A stretch of DNA of 5,735 bases from JAKPQD01 sp029572965. Its GTDB lineage: Bacteria; Bacteroidota; Bacteroidia; Bacteroidales; DTGW01. Below, piece by piece: positions 1-5,735 of this stretch; the first letter of the stretch is position 1; each line of letters opens with the position of its first letter. Both the position numbers and the translations under genes were made by a program. The DNA lies in contig DAOSPF010000120.1 in assembly GCA_035374585.1 (NCBI GenBank), positions 1 to 5,735 of the forward strand, written 5' to 3'. Below the pieces are notes generated by a model. It did not search any database. It saw only the letters and a program-made list of their open reading frames with translations, and was not told where the DNA came from.

Positions 1-28
1 TTATTAATAATCAATAATTAATTAAAAA

Positions 29-1504
29 ATGGCAAATTATTTCAATTCAATTCCTTTACGTGTTCAACTCGAACAATTAGGAAAATGCGATTTTATGGAC
101 CAGTCAGAGTTTGCTGATGGAGTTAAAAAGCTTTTAGGTAAAAAAATAGTTATTCTTGGCTGTGGCGCTCAAGGCTTAAACCAAGGCTTAAATCTGCGCG
201 ATAGCGGCCTGGATGTTTCTTATGCTTTGCGCGAAGATGCTATTAAGCAAAAACGTGCTTCGTATATCAATGCTTCTGAAAATAAATTTAAAGTGGGGAC
301 TTTTGAAGAACTTATCCCGACTGCCGACCTGGTAATCAACCTTACACCGGACAAACAACACACTCCTGTTATCAATAAGGTGATACCATTGATGAAAAAA
401 GGCGCTTGCTTGTCTTATTCGCACGGTTTCAATATTGTAGAAGAAGGGATGCAAATTCGTAAAGATATTACGGTAATCATGGTTGCTCCTAAATCTCCAG
501 GCTCAGAAGTTCGCAACGAATATGTACGTGGTTTTGGAGTTCCTACCCTTATTGCTGTTCACCGCGAAAACGACCCCAATGGCGATGGCTTAGAAATTGC
601 CAAAGCTTATTGCGTTGCTATAGGAGGGCACAAGGCTGGCGTGCTACATTCATCATTCGTAGCTGAGGTAAAATCAGACCTTATGGGTGAGCAAACTATC
701 CTTTGCGGTGTATTGCAAACAGGTTCTATACTTTGCTTCAACAAAATGATTGAAAAAGGCATAGATCCTGGTTATGCTTCAAAATTGGTTCAATATGGAT
801 GGGAAACTATCACCGAAGCATTGAAACTTGGCGGTATTACCCACATGATGGACCGTTTGGACAACCCGTCAAAAATTAAAGCTTTCAACCTTGCTGAAGA
901 ATTAAAGGCCATCATGCGCCCATTGTTTGAAAAACACATGGATAACATCATGTCTGGCGAATTTTCAAGCACCATGATGAAAGATTGGGCCAATGGCGAC
1001 AAACAGCTTCTCGAATGGCGTGCAGCTACAGGCGAAACAGCTTTCGAAAAAACTCCTGCCGGAAGCATGGAAATCAAAGAACAAGAATATTTTGACAATG
1101 GCGTGTTGATGGTAGCCTTTATCAAAGCTGGTGTTGAACTGGCTTTTGAAGTAATGGTCGAAACAGGTATCAAACCTGAATCAGCTTACTACGAATCATT
1201 ACACGAAACTCCGCTTATTGCCAATACCATTGCCCGCAAGAAATTATACGAGATGAACCGCATTATTTCAGATACTGCTGAATACGGTTGCTACCTGTTT
1301 GACCATGCATGCAGGCCGCTGTTAGCCGATTTTATGAAAAAGATAGACGTGAATGTTATTGGCAAACCTTTCAATCCTAATAAAGACAACCACGTTGACA
1401 ACCTTGAACTGATTAAGGTTAATGAAGCTATCCGCAACACAGAGGTTGAATATATTGGTTACGAACTCCGTGCTGCTATGGAAGCCATGAAGCCAATCAT
1501 CTAA
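29..1504 (+). CDS. ilvC: Ketol-acid reductoisomerase (NADP+), class II
   Basis: Second step of valine, leucine and isoleucine synthesis: Mg2+-dependent alkyl migration and NADPH reduction of acetolactate or acetohydroxybutyrate, in the cytoplasm. The protein has 491 residues, the length of the E. coli class II enzyme, and from memory its key residues fall at the E. coli numbers. It has a Rossmann loop GCGAQG (44-49); R68, R76 and S78, which bind the NADPH phosphate, so NADPH preference is inferred; H132 and K155; metal ligands D217, E221, E389 and E393; and S414. The N-terminal catalytic domain is followed by the duplicated helical (knotted) domains typical of class II. The ATG at 29 gives the expected MANYFN start. 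Only 28 AT-rich bases precede it, with no Shine-Dalgarno sequence, so an upstream ilv operon gene is likely but not visible. A terminator follows 28 bases after the stop. No truncation or missing catalytic residue was seen. Confidence 0.98.
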   Translation: MANYFNSIPLRVQLEQLGKCDFMDQSEFADGVKKLLGKKIVILGCGAQGLNQGLNLRDSGLDVSYALREDAIKQKRASYINASENKFKVGTFEELIPTADLVINLTPDKQHTPVINKVIPLMKKGACLSYSHGFNIVEEGMQIRKDITVIMVAPKSPGSEVRNEYVRGFGVPTLIAVHRENDPNGDGLEIAKAYCVAIGGHKAGVLHSSFVAEVKSDLMGEQTILCGVLQTGSILCFNKMIEKGIDPGYASKLVQYGWETITEALKLGGITHMMDRLDNPSKIKAFNLAEELKAIMRPLFEKHMDNIMSGEFSSTMMKDWANGDKQLLEWRAATGETAFEKTPAGSMEIKEQEYFDNGVLMVAFIKAGVELAFEVMVETGIKPESAYYESLHETPLIANTIARKKLYEMNRIISDTAEYGCYLFDHACRPLLADFMKKIDVNVIGKPFNPNKDNHVDNLELIKVNEAIRNTEVEYIGYELRAAMEAMKPII

Positions 1505-1532
1505 GCATTAGAGTTGTTCTAAGATACACCAT

Positions 1533-1567
1533 AAAAGCTGTTCTCAAAAATGGGAACAGCTTTTTTT
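1533..1567 (+). terminator. Intrinsic terminator of ilvC
   Basis: A perfect 11-bp inverted repeat (AAAAGCTGTTC at 1533-1543 and its complement at 1554-1564) can be extended by a T-G and a C-G pair to enclose a six-base AAAAAT loop. A run of seven T follows the GC-containing stem (1561-1567). It lies 28 bases past the ilvC stop and separates ilvC from the hydrogenase genes, so the two are most likely separate transcription units. Confidence 0.93.
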
Positions 1568-1819
1568 GTCCCCCCTCCCCAAAAAAACTGAAGAGTATAG
1601 CCATCATACAAAAGTTTATCCCAAATTAATCTTCTTCTGTTGCCTGCTTTTATTGCTTCTATAATTGGGGCTATAATTATCTGTATTTAAGCTTTTTATT
1701 TCTTCCAAAATTTTTGTAAATTAGTATAAGAAACAGTTTTTCAAAAAAATTATACTTAATAGCCTTTATTATACTCTCAGCTTATTTGCATTTCTTTTTA
1801 TCCCCTAAACCGCTAAATA
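1568..1819. other. Intergenic spacer, presumed hyd promoter region
   Basis: With the terminator in front, this makes a 315-base gap between ilvC and the first hyd gene. It is AT-rich with homopolymer runs and a C-rich patch near 1570-1580. No convincing ORF or RNA gene was seen. Two small repeats stand out: CTATAATT at 1659-1666 and again at 1671-1678 (12-base period), and TTATACT at 1750-1756 and 1769-1775 (19-base period). No clear Bacteroidota promoter pair (TTTG then TAnnTTTG) could be fixed, and no Rex-type palindrome was found. The promoter for the hyd genes must lie here if they are transcribed separately from ilvC, but its position is not resolved. Confidence 0.6.
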
Positions 1820-2284
1820 ATGAAAGAAATACAAGACGTTGTAAAAAACCTTACCGACAAGTATGGCAGCAAAAGAGAAAGCTTGTTGCCCATTCTTCAG
1901 GGCATTACCGAAGAACAAAATTATCTTTCCAGCGAGGCAATGCTCGAAATAGCCCGTGCACTCGATATTTCAGCAGCAGAAGTGTATGGGACAGCCTCTT
2001 TTTATTCGTTTCTGGATACCGTTCCCCGAGGTAAATATGTCATAAGGGTGTGTCGTACCATTGTTTGCGATATGCATGGCAAAAAGCAGATTGTAAAAAC
2101 TTTGGAAGACCTTCTGAAAATTAAGGTCGGAGAAACAACCCATAATGGCAAGTTTACTTTATTAGAAACCAACTGCCTTGGCTGGTGTCACAAAGGCCCG
2201 TGTATTTTGGTAAATGACGATATTTATACCGAGATAACCCCGGCTATGGTCAATGAAATCATTAACAAATACCGGAATAAATAA
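1820..2284 (+). CDS. hydC: NuoE-like [2Fe-2S] subunit of NAD-linked [FeFe] hydrogenase
   Basis: A thioredoxin-fold ferredoxin of 154 residues of the NuoE / 24-kDa complex I family. Its role in hydrogenases (HydC in Thermotoga-type enzymes, HndA in Desulfovibrio) is to sit beside the NuoF-like flavin subunit and carry one [2Fe-2S] cluster. The N-terminal helical part (about 1-60, with YGTASFYSFL at 56-65) matches the family. The cluster ligands are C78, C83, C119 and C123, the usual C-x4-C...C-x3-C pattern; C128 is an extra cysteine. Length is normal for a single-domain NuoE, and no signal peptide or membrane segment is present, so it is cytoplasmic. The ATG at 1820 follows CTAAATA, with no Shine-Dalgarno sequence, as is common in Bacteroidota. 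It is the first gene of the hyd cluster. A complex I nuoE is unlikely because the third gene is hydA and no other nuo gene is near. Confidence 0.93.
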   Translation: MKEIQDVVKNLTDKYGSKRESLLPILQGITEEQNYLSSEAMLEIARALDISAAEVYGTASFYSFLDTVPRGKYVIRVCRTIVCDMHGKKQIVKTLEDLLKIKVGETTHNGKFTLLETNCLGWCHKGPCILVNDDIYTEITPAMVNEIINKYRNK

Positions 2285-2285
2285 A

Positions 2286-2290
2286 AGAGG
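2286..2290 (+). promoter_or_regulatory. Shine-Dalgarno-like AGAGG before hydB
   Basis: AGAGG lies 8 bases before the ATG at 2299, inside the 14-base gap after hydC. It supports this start for the second gene. The other three genes of the window have A/T-rich leaders without such a motif, so the site may help reinitiation or coupling after hydC; that role is inferred. Confidence 0.5.
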
Positions 2291-2298
2291 TCAGCCGT

Positions 2299-3483
2299 AT
2301 GGAAACAAAAAAAATAAAAAGGGTTGATTTTATCTTTAGCCAGGATTTCAAAGTTTCGGAGGTACTTTTTAATACTTTTAAAAAGACAAGAGATGAAATT
2401 CTGCAGGAAATCATTGATTCGGATTTGAAAGGACGTGGAGGGGCAGGTTTCCCAACAGGATTGAAATGGAAGGCAGCTAAAGAAGATAAAATAACGGAGA
2501 AATACATTATTTGTAATGCTGACGAAGGAGAGCCAGGGACCTTCAAAGACAGGGCCATACTGGAAGAAGCATCGCAAAAGGTATTTGGCGGTATGGCTAT
2601 TTGTGCCAAGGTGATTGGTGCAAAAAAAGGCTGGATATACCTCAGGGGTGAATATAAATTCCTGATTCCTCATTTAAGAAAAGAAATGGCCATTTTTCAT
2701 GATATGTTGCACAACGAGCTTGGCTTTGATTTTACTATTGATATTTTCACTGGCAGCGGAGCTTATGTGTGTGGCGAAGAAACAGCACTTCTGCAATCAA
2801 TGGAAGGTAAACGCGGAGAACCTCGGAACAAACCACCATACCCCACCAATATTGGGCTTTACAATAAACCTACAGTGGTCAATAACGTAGAAACGCTCGT
2901 TTTATCTATGATGGTAGTGAAAATTGGGGCTGAAGAGTTTAAAAAGCTTGGTATCCAGGATGCCCGTGGAGGAAAGCTTTTTTCAGTTTCGGGAGATACA
3001 CCCAAAAGTGGCATACATGAACTGGAGTTTGGTATGTTGCTTTCAGATTTTGTAGAAGAATTTGGCGATGGCGATACTAAAGCTGTTCAGGTGGGCGGTG
3101 CATCTGGTTTTTGTGTGCCTCGCAAAAAGTTTGATACTACTACCATAGGCTACAAAGGAAAACTAAAAGGAACATCACTTCCTACGGGTGGTTCTATGAT
3201 GTTGTTTAACAGTTCCCGCTCGATGTATAATGTTTTACATAATTATCTCGAATTTTTTGCCGAAGAATCCTGCGGGCAATGCACACCTTGTCGTGTAGGC
3301 ACACAGCAACTGCTAAAAGGCATAGAAGCCATTAAAAAAGGCGAAAAATCGCATGAATATCTTGAAGCCCTTTTGAGCCTTTCGGAAACGATGAAACTTA
3401 CTTCTAAATGCGGATTAGGCCAATCGGTAGCAAACTCTTTTTCTTCTATTGTTGAAAATTTCAGGGAAGAGATGATTTATTAA
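2299..3483 (+). CDS. hydB: NuoF-like FMN/NADH-binding subunit of [FeFe] hydrogenase (core-only HydB)
   Basis: The diaphorase subunit, which exchanges electrons between NAD(H), FMN and an iron-sulphur cluster (NuoF / 51-kDa family; HydB or HndC in hydrogenases). Visible parts in order: glycine-rich GRGGAGF (45-51); FMN/NADH motif CNADEGEPGT (72-81); GAYVCGEETAL (154-164) and the RNKPPYP segment (176-182); an SLBB-like region (about 225-300); and an iron-sulphur domain with ligands C325, C328, C331 and C371. The protein ends at residue 394, right after FREEMIY. Bifurcating HydB proteins of the Thermotoga type are much longer, with an N-terminal thioredoxin-like [2Fe-2S] domain and a C-terminal two-[4Fe-4S] domain; both are absent here and neither is encoded in the flanks. 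All catalytic motifs are intact, so it is a minimal version rather than a broken gene. No signal peptide. It is probably co-transcribed with hydC. Family is certain; the subunit name follows from the context. Confidence 0.93.
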   Translation: METKKIKRVDFIFSQDFKVSEVLFNTFKKTRDEILQEIIDSDLKGRGGAGFPTGLKWKAAKEDKITEKYIICNADEGEPGTFKDRAILEEASQKVFGGMAICAKVIGAKKGWIYLRGEYKFLIPHLRKEMAIFHDMLHNELGFDFTIDIFTGSGAYVCGEETALLQSMEGKRGEPRNKPPYPTNIGLYNKPTVVNNVETLVLSMMVVKIGAEEFKKLGIQDARGGKLFSVSGDTPKSGIHELEFGMLLSDFVEEFGDGDTKAVQVGGASGFCVPRKKFDTTTIGYKGKLKGTSLPTGGSMMLFNSSRSMYNVLHNYLEFFAEESCGQCTPCRVGTQQLLKGIEAIKKGEKSHEYLEALLSLSETMKLTSKCGLGQSVANSFSSIVENFREEMIY

Positions 3484-3485
3484 AA

Positions 3486-3538
3486 CCACCCCAACCTCCC
3501 GCCTGAGGCGGGACAAGCTCTCCTTGTAAAGGAGTGGG
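3486..3538. repeat. GC-rich double-hairpin element between hydB and hydA
   Basis: Two perfect stem-loops lie side by side just after the hydB stop. The first is TCCCGCC (3497-3503), loop TGA, GGCGGGA (3507-3513). The second is CTCCTT (3520-3525), loop GTA, AAGGAG (3529-3534). CCAC at 3486-3489 and GTGG at 3534-3537 overlap these only at the edge and could close an outer stem. No T-run follows, so it is a poor intrinsic terminator. Its composition differs sharply from the AT-rich surroundings, which suggests a dispersed REP-like repeat. It resembles GC-rich repeats that I recall from Bacteroidota intergenic regions, but this was not searched. A diverged copy of the first hairpin lies at 5654-5678. 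It could stabilise or process the mRNA between hydB and hydA. Confidence 0.7.
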
Positions 3539-3602
3539 AATGAAGCTTTTACAAAAGAAAGTTGTAAGAAGTGGATTTTATAATATTAAATGCTGAAAGT
3601 GT

Positions 3603-3629
3603 ATAAGTTTTTAAACCAATTAAACTTAT
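3603..3629. repeat. Inverted repeat directly before the hydA start
   Basis: ATAAGTTT (3603-3610) and its exact complement AAACTTAT (3622-3629) flank an 11-base loop and end four bases before the hydA ATG. In RNA this would be a weak, AU-rich hairpin across the ribosome-landing zone; in DNA it could be an operator. Neither role can be decided from one sequence, and AT-rich DNA makes some such repeats by chance. Confidence 0.4.
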
Positions 3630-3633
3630 TGAA

Positions 3634-5424
3634 ATGTCTAAGAAAGCAATGATAAATATTACTATAGATGGCGTAAAACTCAGCATGCCTGAGGGTAGTA
3701 CAATTTTGGATGCAGCTAAAAAAGAAAATATCAGGATCCCGACGTTATGCTATCACGAAGACCTTTGTGTTGCCGGTAACTGCCGCATTTGTGTTGTAGA
3801 GGTCGATGGATGGCATACTTTAGCGCCTTCGTGTTCTACTCCCTTGATGGAAGGAATGGTTATTCATACTACCACTCCTAAAGTCAGAAAAGCACGTAAA
3901 GATATCATTGCATTACTTGTTTCGGAGCATGATACGCAGTGCACAACATGCTATCGTAGTACAAATTGCGAATTTCAAGCTCTGGCAGCAGAATATAATG
4001 TGGACAATGCTGTTTATCTCAGCGTGCTGAAACCTAATATTGAACTCGACCGTTCTTCTTGGTCTGTAGAAAAAGATGAAAGCAAATGCGTACGCTGTCA
4101 GCGTTGTGTAAGGACTTGTGCCGAATTGCAGAAAGTGAACGCTTTGGCTGTAACCCGCAAAGGGCGGCACATGAAAATTTCTACGTTCATGGATTTGCCT
4201 ATGAATGAGGTAGTTTGTACCAATTGCGGGCAATGTATCATCCATTGTCCTACCGGGGCACTGACTGAACGCCGCTATTTTGACCATATTTGGGATGCCA
4301 TTGGCAATCCTGAAAAGCATGTTATCATCAATACTGCACCATCGGTGCGTGTTGCTCTGGGCGAGGTGCTCGGTTTTCCGGTTGGGACAAGGGTTACAGG
4401 TAAGATGGTTACTGCACTTAAAAAAATAGGCTTCCATTCTGTGCTGGATACAGACTTTGCAGCCGACCTGACCATTGTAGAAGAAGGACATGAGCTATTG
4501 CAAAGGCTCAAACGTGCTATTGTGGATAAAGAAGACGTCGCCCTGCCCATGATTACCTCTTGTTCGCCCGGCTGGGTGAAATTTATAGAGCACATGTACC
4601 CCGAATATTTGCAGCATCTGAGTACCTGCAAATCGCCACAGCAAATGTTTGGGGCAATGGCAAAAACTTATTATGCCGGGAAAATGGGGCTTGACCCGAA
4701 AAATATTGTTAGTGTGGCCGGAATGCCCTGTGCTGCAAAAAAATTTGAAGCCAACAGGCCTGAAATGAAAAGCAGTGGCTTTCAGGATGTTGATGCAGGC
4801 CTTACTACCCGTGAGATAGCCATGATGATAAAGCAAGCGGGCATTAATTTTCTTGAACTTGATGATAGTAAGTTTGACAGTATTATGGGGGCTTCTACCG
4901 GGGCAGGGGTAATATTTGGCGCAACAGGAGGCGTTATGGAAGCTGCACTCAGGACTGTTTACGAAGTGGTAACCGGCAAAGATGTGCCATTTAAGAATTT
5001 GAACATTTTACCTGTCCGAGGTTTAGAATCTATCAAGGAAGCAACCATAAAAATCGAAGGATGTAAACCTGAGTATAGCTTTCTCGAAGGGGTTGAACTC
5101 AAAGTAGCTATTGCTCATGGGTTGCTTAATGCCCGTATTATCATGGACCAGATTGTTGCTGGTAAATCTCCTTATCATTTTATTGAAGTGATGGCTTGTC
5201 CGGGAGGGTGTATAGGAGGTGGCGGACAACCTATCCCAACCAATAATGAAATACGTCAGAAACGTATAAATGCTATATATGCTGAAGATGAAGGGATGCC
5301 TATCCGAAAATCGCACGAAAACCCTGAAATAAAGCAGATATATAAAGATTTTTTGAAAGAGCCACTTGGACTTAAATCGCATCATTTGCTACACACCAAA
5401 TATACCAAACGAAACAGGTATTGA
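3634..5424 (+). CDS. hydA: [FeFe] hydrogenase catalytic subunit, M3 type
   Basis: Interconverts protons plus electrons with H2 at the H-cluster; 596 residues, cytoplasmic (no Tat signal). Domains in order: plant-type [2Fe-2S] domain (C39, C50, C53, C67; extra C45); His-ligated [4Fe-4S] site (H99, C103, C106, C112); two-[4Fe-4S] ferredoxin domain (C152, C155, C158, C162 and C195, C198, C201, C205); H-cluster domain (about 220-535) with L1 TSCSPGW (308-314), L2 MPCAAK (364-369) and L3 EVMACPGGCIGGGGQP (518-533); and the C-terminal small-subunit-like domain (about 536-596). Remaining H-cluster ligands are C366, C522 and C526. Aligned from memory with C. pasteurianum CpI, the proton-path residues C299, E279, E282 and S319 correspond to C310, E284, E287 and S330, while ligand C300 corresponds to S311. 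There is no extra C-terminal [2Fe-2S] domain as in Thermotoga HydA. The M6 codon at 3649 is an alternative start that matches CpI length better. The neighbours make it the catalytic subunit of an NAD-linked HydABC-like complex. Confidence 0.96.
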   Translation: MSKKAMINITIDGVKLSMPEGSTILDAAKKENIRIPTLCYHEDLCVAGNCRICVVEVDGWHTLAPSCSTPLMEGMVIHTTTPKVRKARKDIIALLVSEHDTQCTTCYRSTNCEFQALAAEYNVDNAVYLSVLKPNIELDRSSWSVEKDESKCVRCQRCVRTCAELQKVNALAVTRKGRHMKISTFMDLPMNEVVCTNCGQCIIHCPTGALTERRYFDHIWDAIGNPEKHVIINTAPSVRVALGEVLGFPVGTRVTGKMVTALKKIGFHSVLDTDFAADLTIVEEGHELLQRLKRAIVDKEDVALPMITSCSPGWVKFIEHMYPEYLQHLSTCKSPQQMFGAMAKTYYAGKMGLDPKNIVSVAGMPCAAKKFEANRPEMKSSGFQDVDAGLTTREIAMMIKQAGINFLELDDSKFDSIMGASTGAGVIFGATGGVMEAALRTVYEVVTGKDVPFKNLNILPVRGLESIKEATIKIEGCKPEYSFLEGVELKVAIAHGLLNARIIMDQIVAGKSPYHFIEVMACPGGCIGGGGQPIPTNNEIRQKRINAIYAEDEGMPIRKSHENPEIKQIYKDFLKEPLGLKSHHLLHTKYTKRNRY

Positions 5425-5433
5425 AAAATATAT

Positions 5434-5456
5434 CCACTTGTACCAATCATAAGTGG
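5434..5456. repeat. Small hairpin just after hydA
   Basis: CCACTT (5434-5439) and AAGTGG (5451-5456) form a perfect 6-bp stem around an 11-base loop, starting 10 bases after the hydA stop. No T-run follows directly. It may protect the 3' end of the mRNA, but a chance repeat is possible. Confidence 0.35.
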
Positions 5457-5490
5457 CATTAGTTAGTGTTAGTTTTGTTAGTTAGTAGAA

Positions 5491-5537
5491 AAGAGGCTGT
5501 ATAAAAAGACCAAAAGGTCGTAAGTATGCAGCCTCTT
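5491..5537 (+). terminator. Likely terminator of the hyd genes (nested hairpin)
   Basis: AAGAGGCTG (5491-5499) pairs exactly with CAGCCTCTT (5529-5537). The stem continues through one G-T and three A-T pairs (5500-5503 with 5525-5528). Inside sits a second hairpin, GACC-AAAA-GGTC (5508-5519). The tail TTAATTTAG is only partly T-rich, so termination may be less efficient than at ilvC. The half-sites also resemble the GAGGCTGT-type ends of some insertion sequences as I recall them, so a transposon-end remnant or a very short MITE is an alternative. Confidence 0.6.
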
Positions 5538-5607
5538 AATTTAGCAAAAGCTCATGTATGTTCAGTTATCGGTCGGTGACCGCATAAATATTGTCCCATA
5601 TTAATCA

Positions 5608-5623
5608 TTAAAAAGCTTTTTAA
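5608..5623. repeat. 16-bp perfect palindrome
   Basis: TTAAAAAGCTTTTTAA reads the same on both strands, with no loop. It could be a protein-binding site for an unseen gene to the right, but its A/T-run composition makes chance formation quite possible in such DNA. Confidence 0.3.
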
Positions 5624-5653
5624 AGCCGAACTGTATGATTTAGCTGGGTTAAT

Positions 5654-5678
5654 CCTCCCGTTATAAACGAGACAAGCT
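5654..5678. repeat. Diverged copy of the hydB-hydA hairpin
   Basis: The 25 bases from CCTCCCG to GACAAGCT match 3495-3519 in length and layout: 7 of 7 bases at the left, 10 of 11 at the right, and only 1 of 7 in the centre. The centre changes from CC-TGA-GG to TT-ATA-AA, so the inner pairs are kept by paired changes (stem CGTT 5659-5662 with AACG 5666-5669). One outer pair is lost (G to A at 5670). The second hairpin of the upstream element is not present here. Confidence 0.5.
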
Positions 5679-5735
5679 GATTTAGAAATTGTTTGAAAAA
5701 TTTTATTAAACTATTGAATTACAATTTTTTAATCG

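Larger units (their letters stand above)
5538..5735. other. AT-rich non-coding region at the right edge
   Basis: No ORF of useful length was recognised on either strand here. Besides the palindrome and repeat copy listed separately, CGGTC (5570-5574) and GACCG (5578-5582) form a short GC-rich hairpin with loop GGT in otherwise AT-rich DNA. The last 60 bases are almost entirely A and T. The region may be the leader of a gene beyond the window or a decayed mobile element; the sequence does not decide. Confidence 0.5.

Noticed and set aside
188..454. Antisense open frame inside ilvC
   Set aside because: It is the reverse strand of a highly conserved enzyme gene and its product has no recognisable family features. 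The antisense frames at 790-1173, 2224-2673, 3913-4491, 4275-4836 and 5023-5385 were dropped for the same reason.
1750..1775. TTATACT repeats as a promoter -10 box for hydC
   Set aside because: No matching upstream element at a sensible distance, and the DNA is so AT-rich that such boxes are expected by chance.
1786..2034. Overlapping + strand open frame at the start of hydC
   Set aside because: It runs in another frame through the conserved NuoE-like gene, and its translation is basic and low in family-like motifs.
3562..3584. TTGTAA and TATAAT before hydA as a promoter
   Set aside because: The spacer is only 11 bases, too short for a sigma-70-type promoter, and it does not fit the Bacteroidota consensus.
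3649..3651. Alternative hydA start (M6)
   Set aside because: It matches CpI length well and cannot be excluded, but the ATG at 3634 is the first in frame and neither site has a clear ribosome-binding site, so the longer form was kept and the doubt noted.
5611..5735. Stop-interrupted frame as a decayed transposase
   Set aside because: One frame gives a short hydrophobic stretch (KAELYDLAGLILPL) followed by several stops. It is too short and too degenerate to assign to any transposase family.
1..5735. CRISPR array, tRNA or rRNA genes, riboswitch
   Set aside because: No regularly spaced repeats, no cloverleaf-like or rRNA-like segments and no recognised riboswitch core were seen on either strand.

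Overview
The window looks like chromosomal DNA of an anaerobic, fermentative member of the Bacteroidota. The signs are moderately AT-rich DNA, start codons in A/T-rich contexts mostly without a Shine-Dalgarno sequence, an E. coli-length (class II) ketol-acid reductoisomerase, and a NuoE/NuoF-linked [FeFe] hydrogenase. The phylum assignment is an inference from these traits; no rRNA or other marker is present.

Layout, all genes on the + strand. Positions 29-1504 hold ilvC, complete, probably the last gene of a branched-chain amino acid operon that begins left of the window. A strong intrinsic terminator follows at 1533-1567. Positions 1568-1819 are an AT-rich spacer that should hold the promoter of the next unit. 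Positions 1820-5424 hold three genes: a NuoE-like [2Fe-2S] subunit (hydC type), a NuoF-like FMN/NADH subunit (hydB type) 14 bases later, and the catalytic [FeFe] hydrogenase subunit (hydA type) after a 150-base gap. That gap contains a GC-rich double hairpin and, just before the hydA start, a perfect 8-bp inverted repeat. Positions 5425-5735 carry no convincing gene but several hairpins, including a likely terminator at 5491-5537 and a diverged copy of the hairpin found between hydB and hydA.

The three hyd genes should make a soluble cytoplasmic complex. The NuoF-like subunit exchanges electrons with NAD(H) through FMN. The NuoE-like subunit and the iron-sulphur relay of HydA connect this to the H-cluster, where H2 is made or oxidised. 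Two points make the system more than routine. First, the NuoF-like subunit is a bare core of 394 residues: it lacks both the N-terminal thioredoxin-like domain and the C-terminal two-[4Fe-4S] domain known from electron-bifurcating HydB proteins. Second, the L1 motif of HydA reads TSCSPGW, so by position a Ser stands where the Clostridium pasteurianum enzyme has an H-cluster Cys ligand. The maturation genes hydE, hydF and hydG are not in the window.
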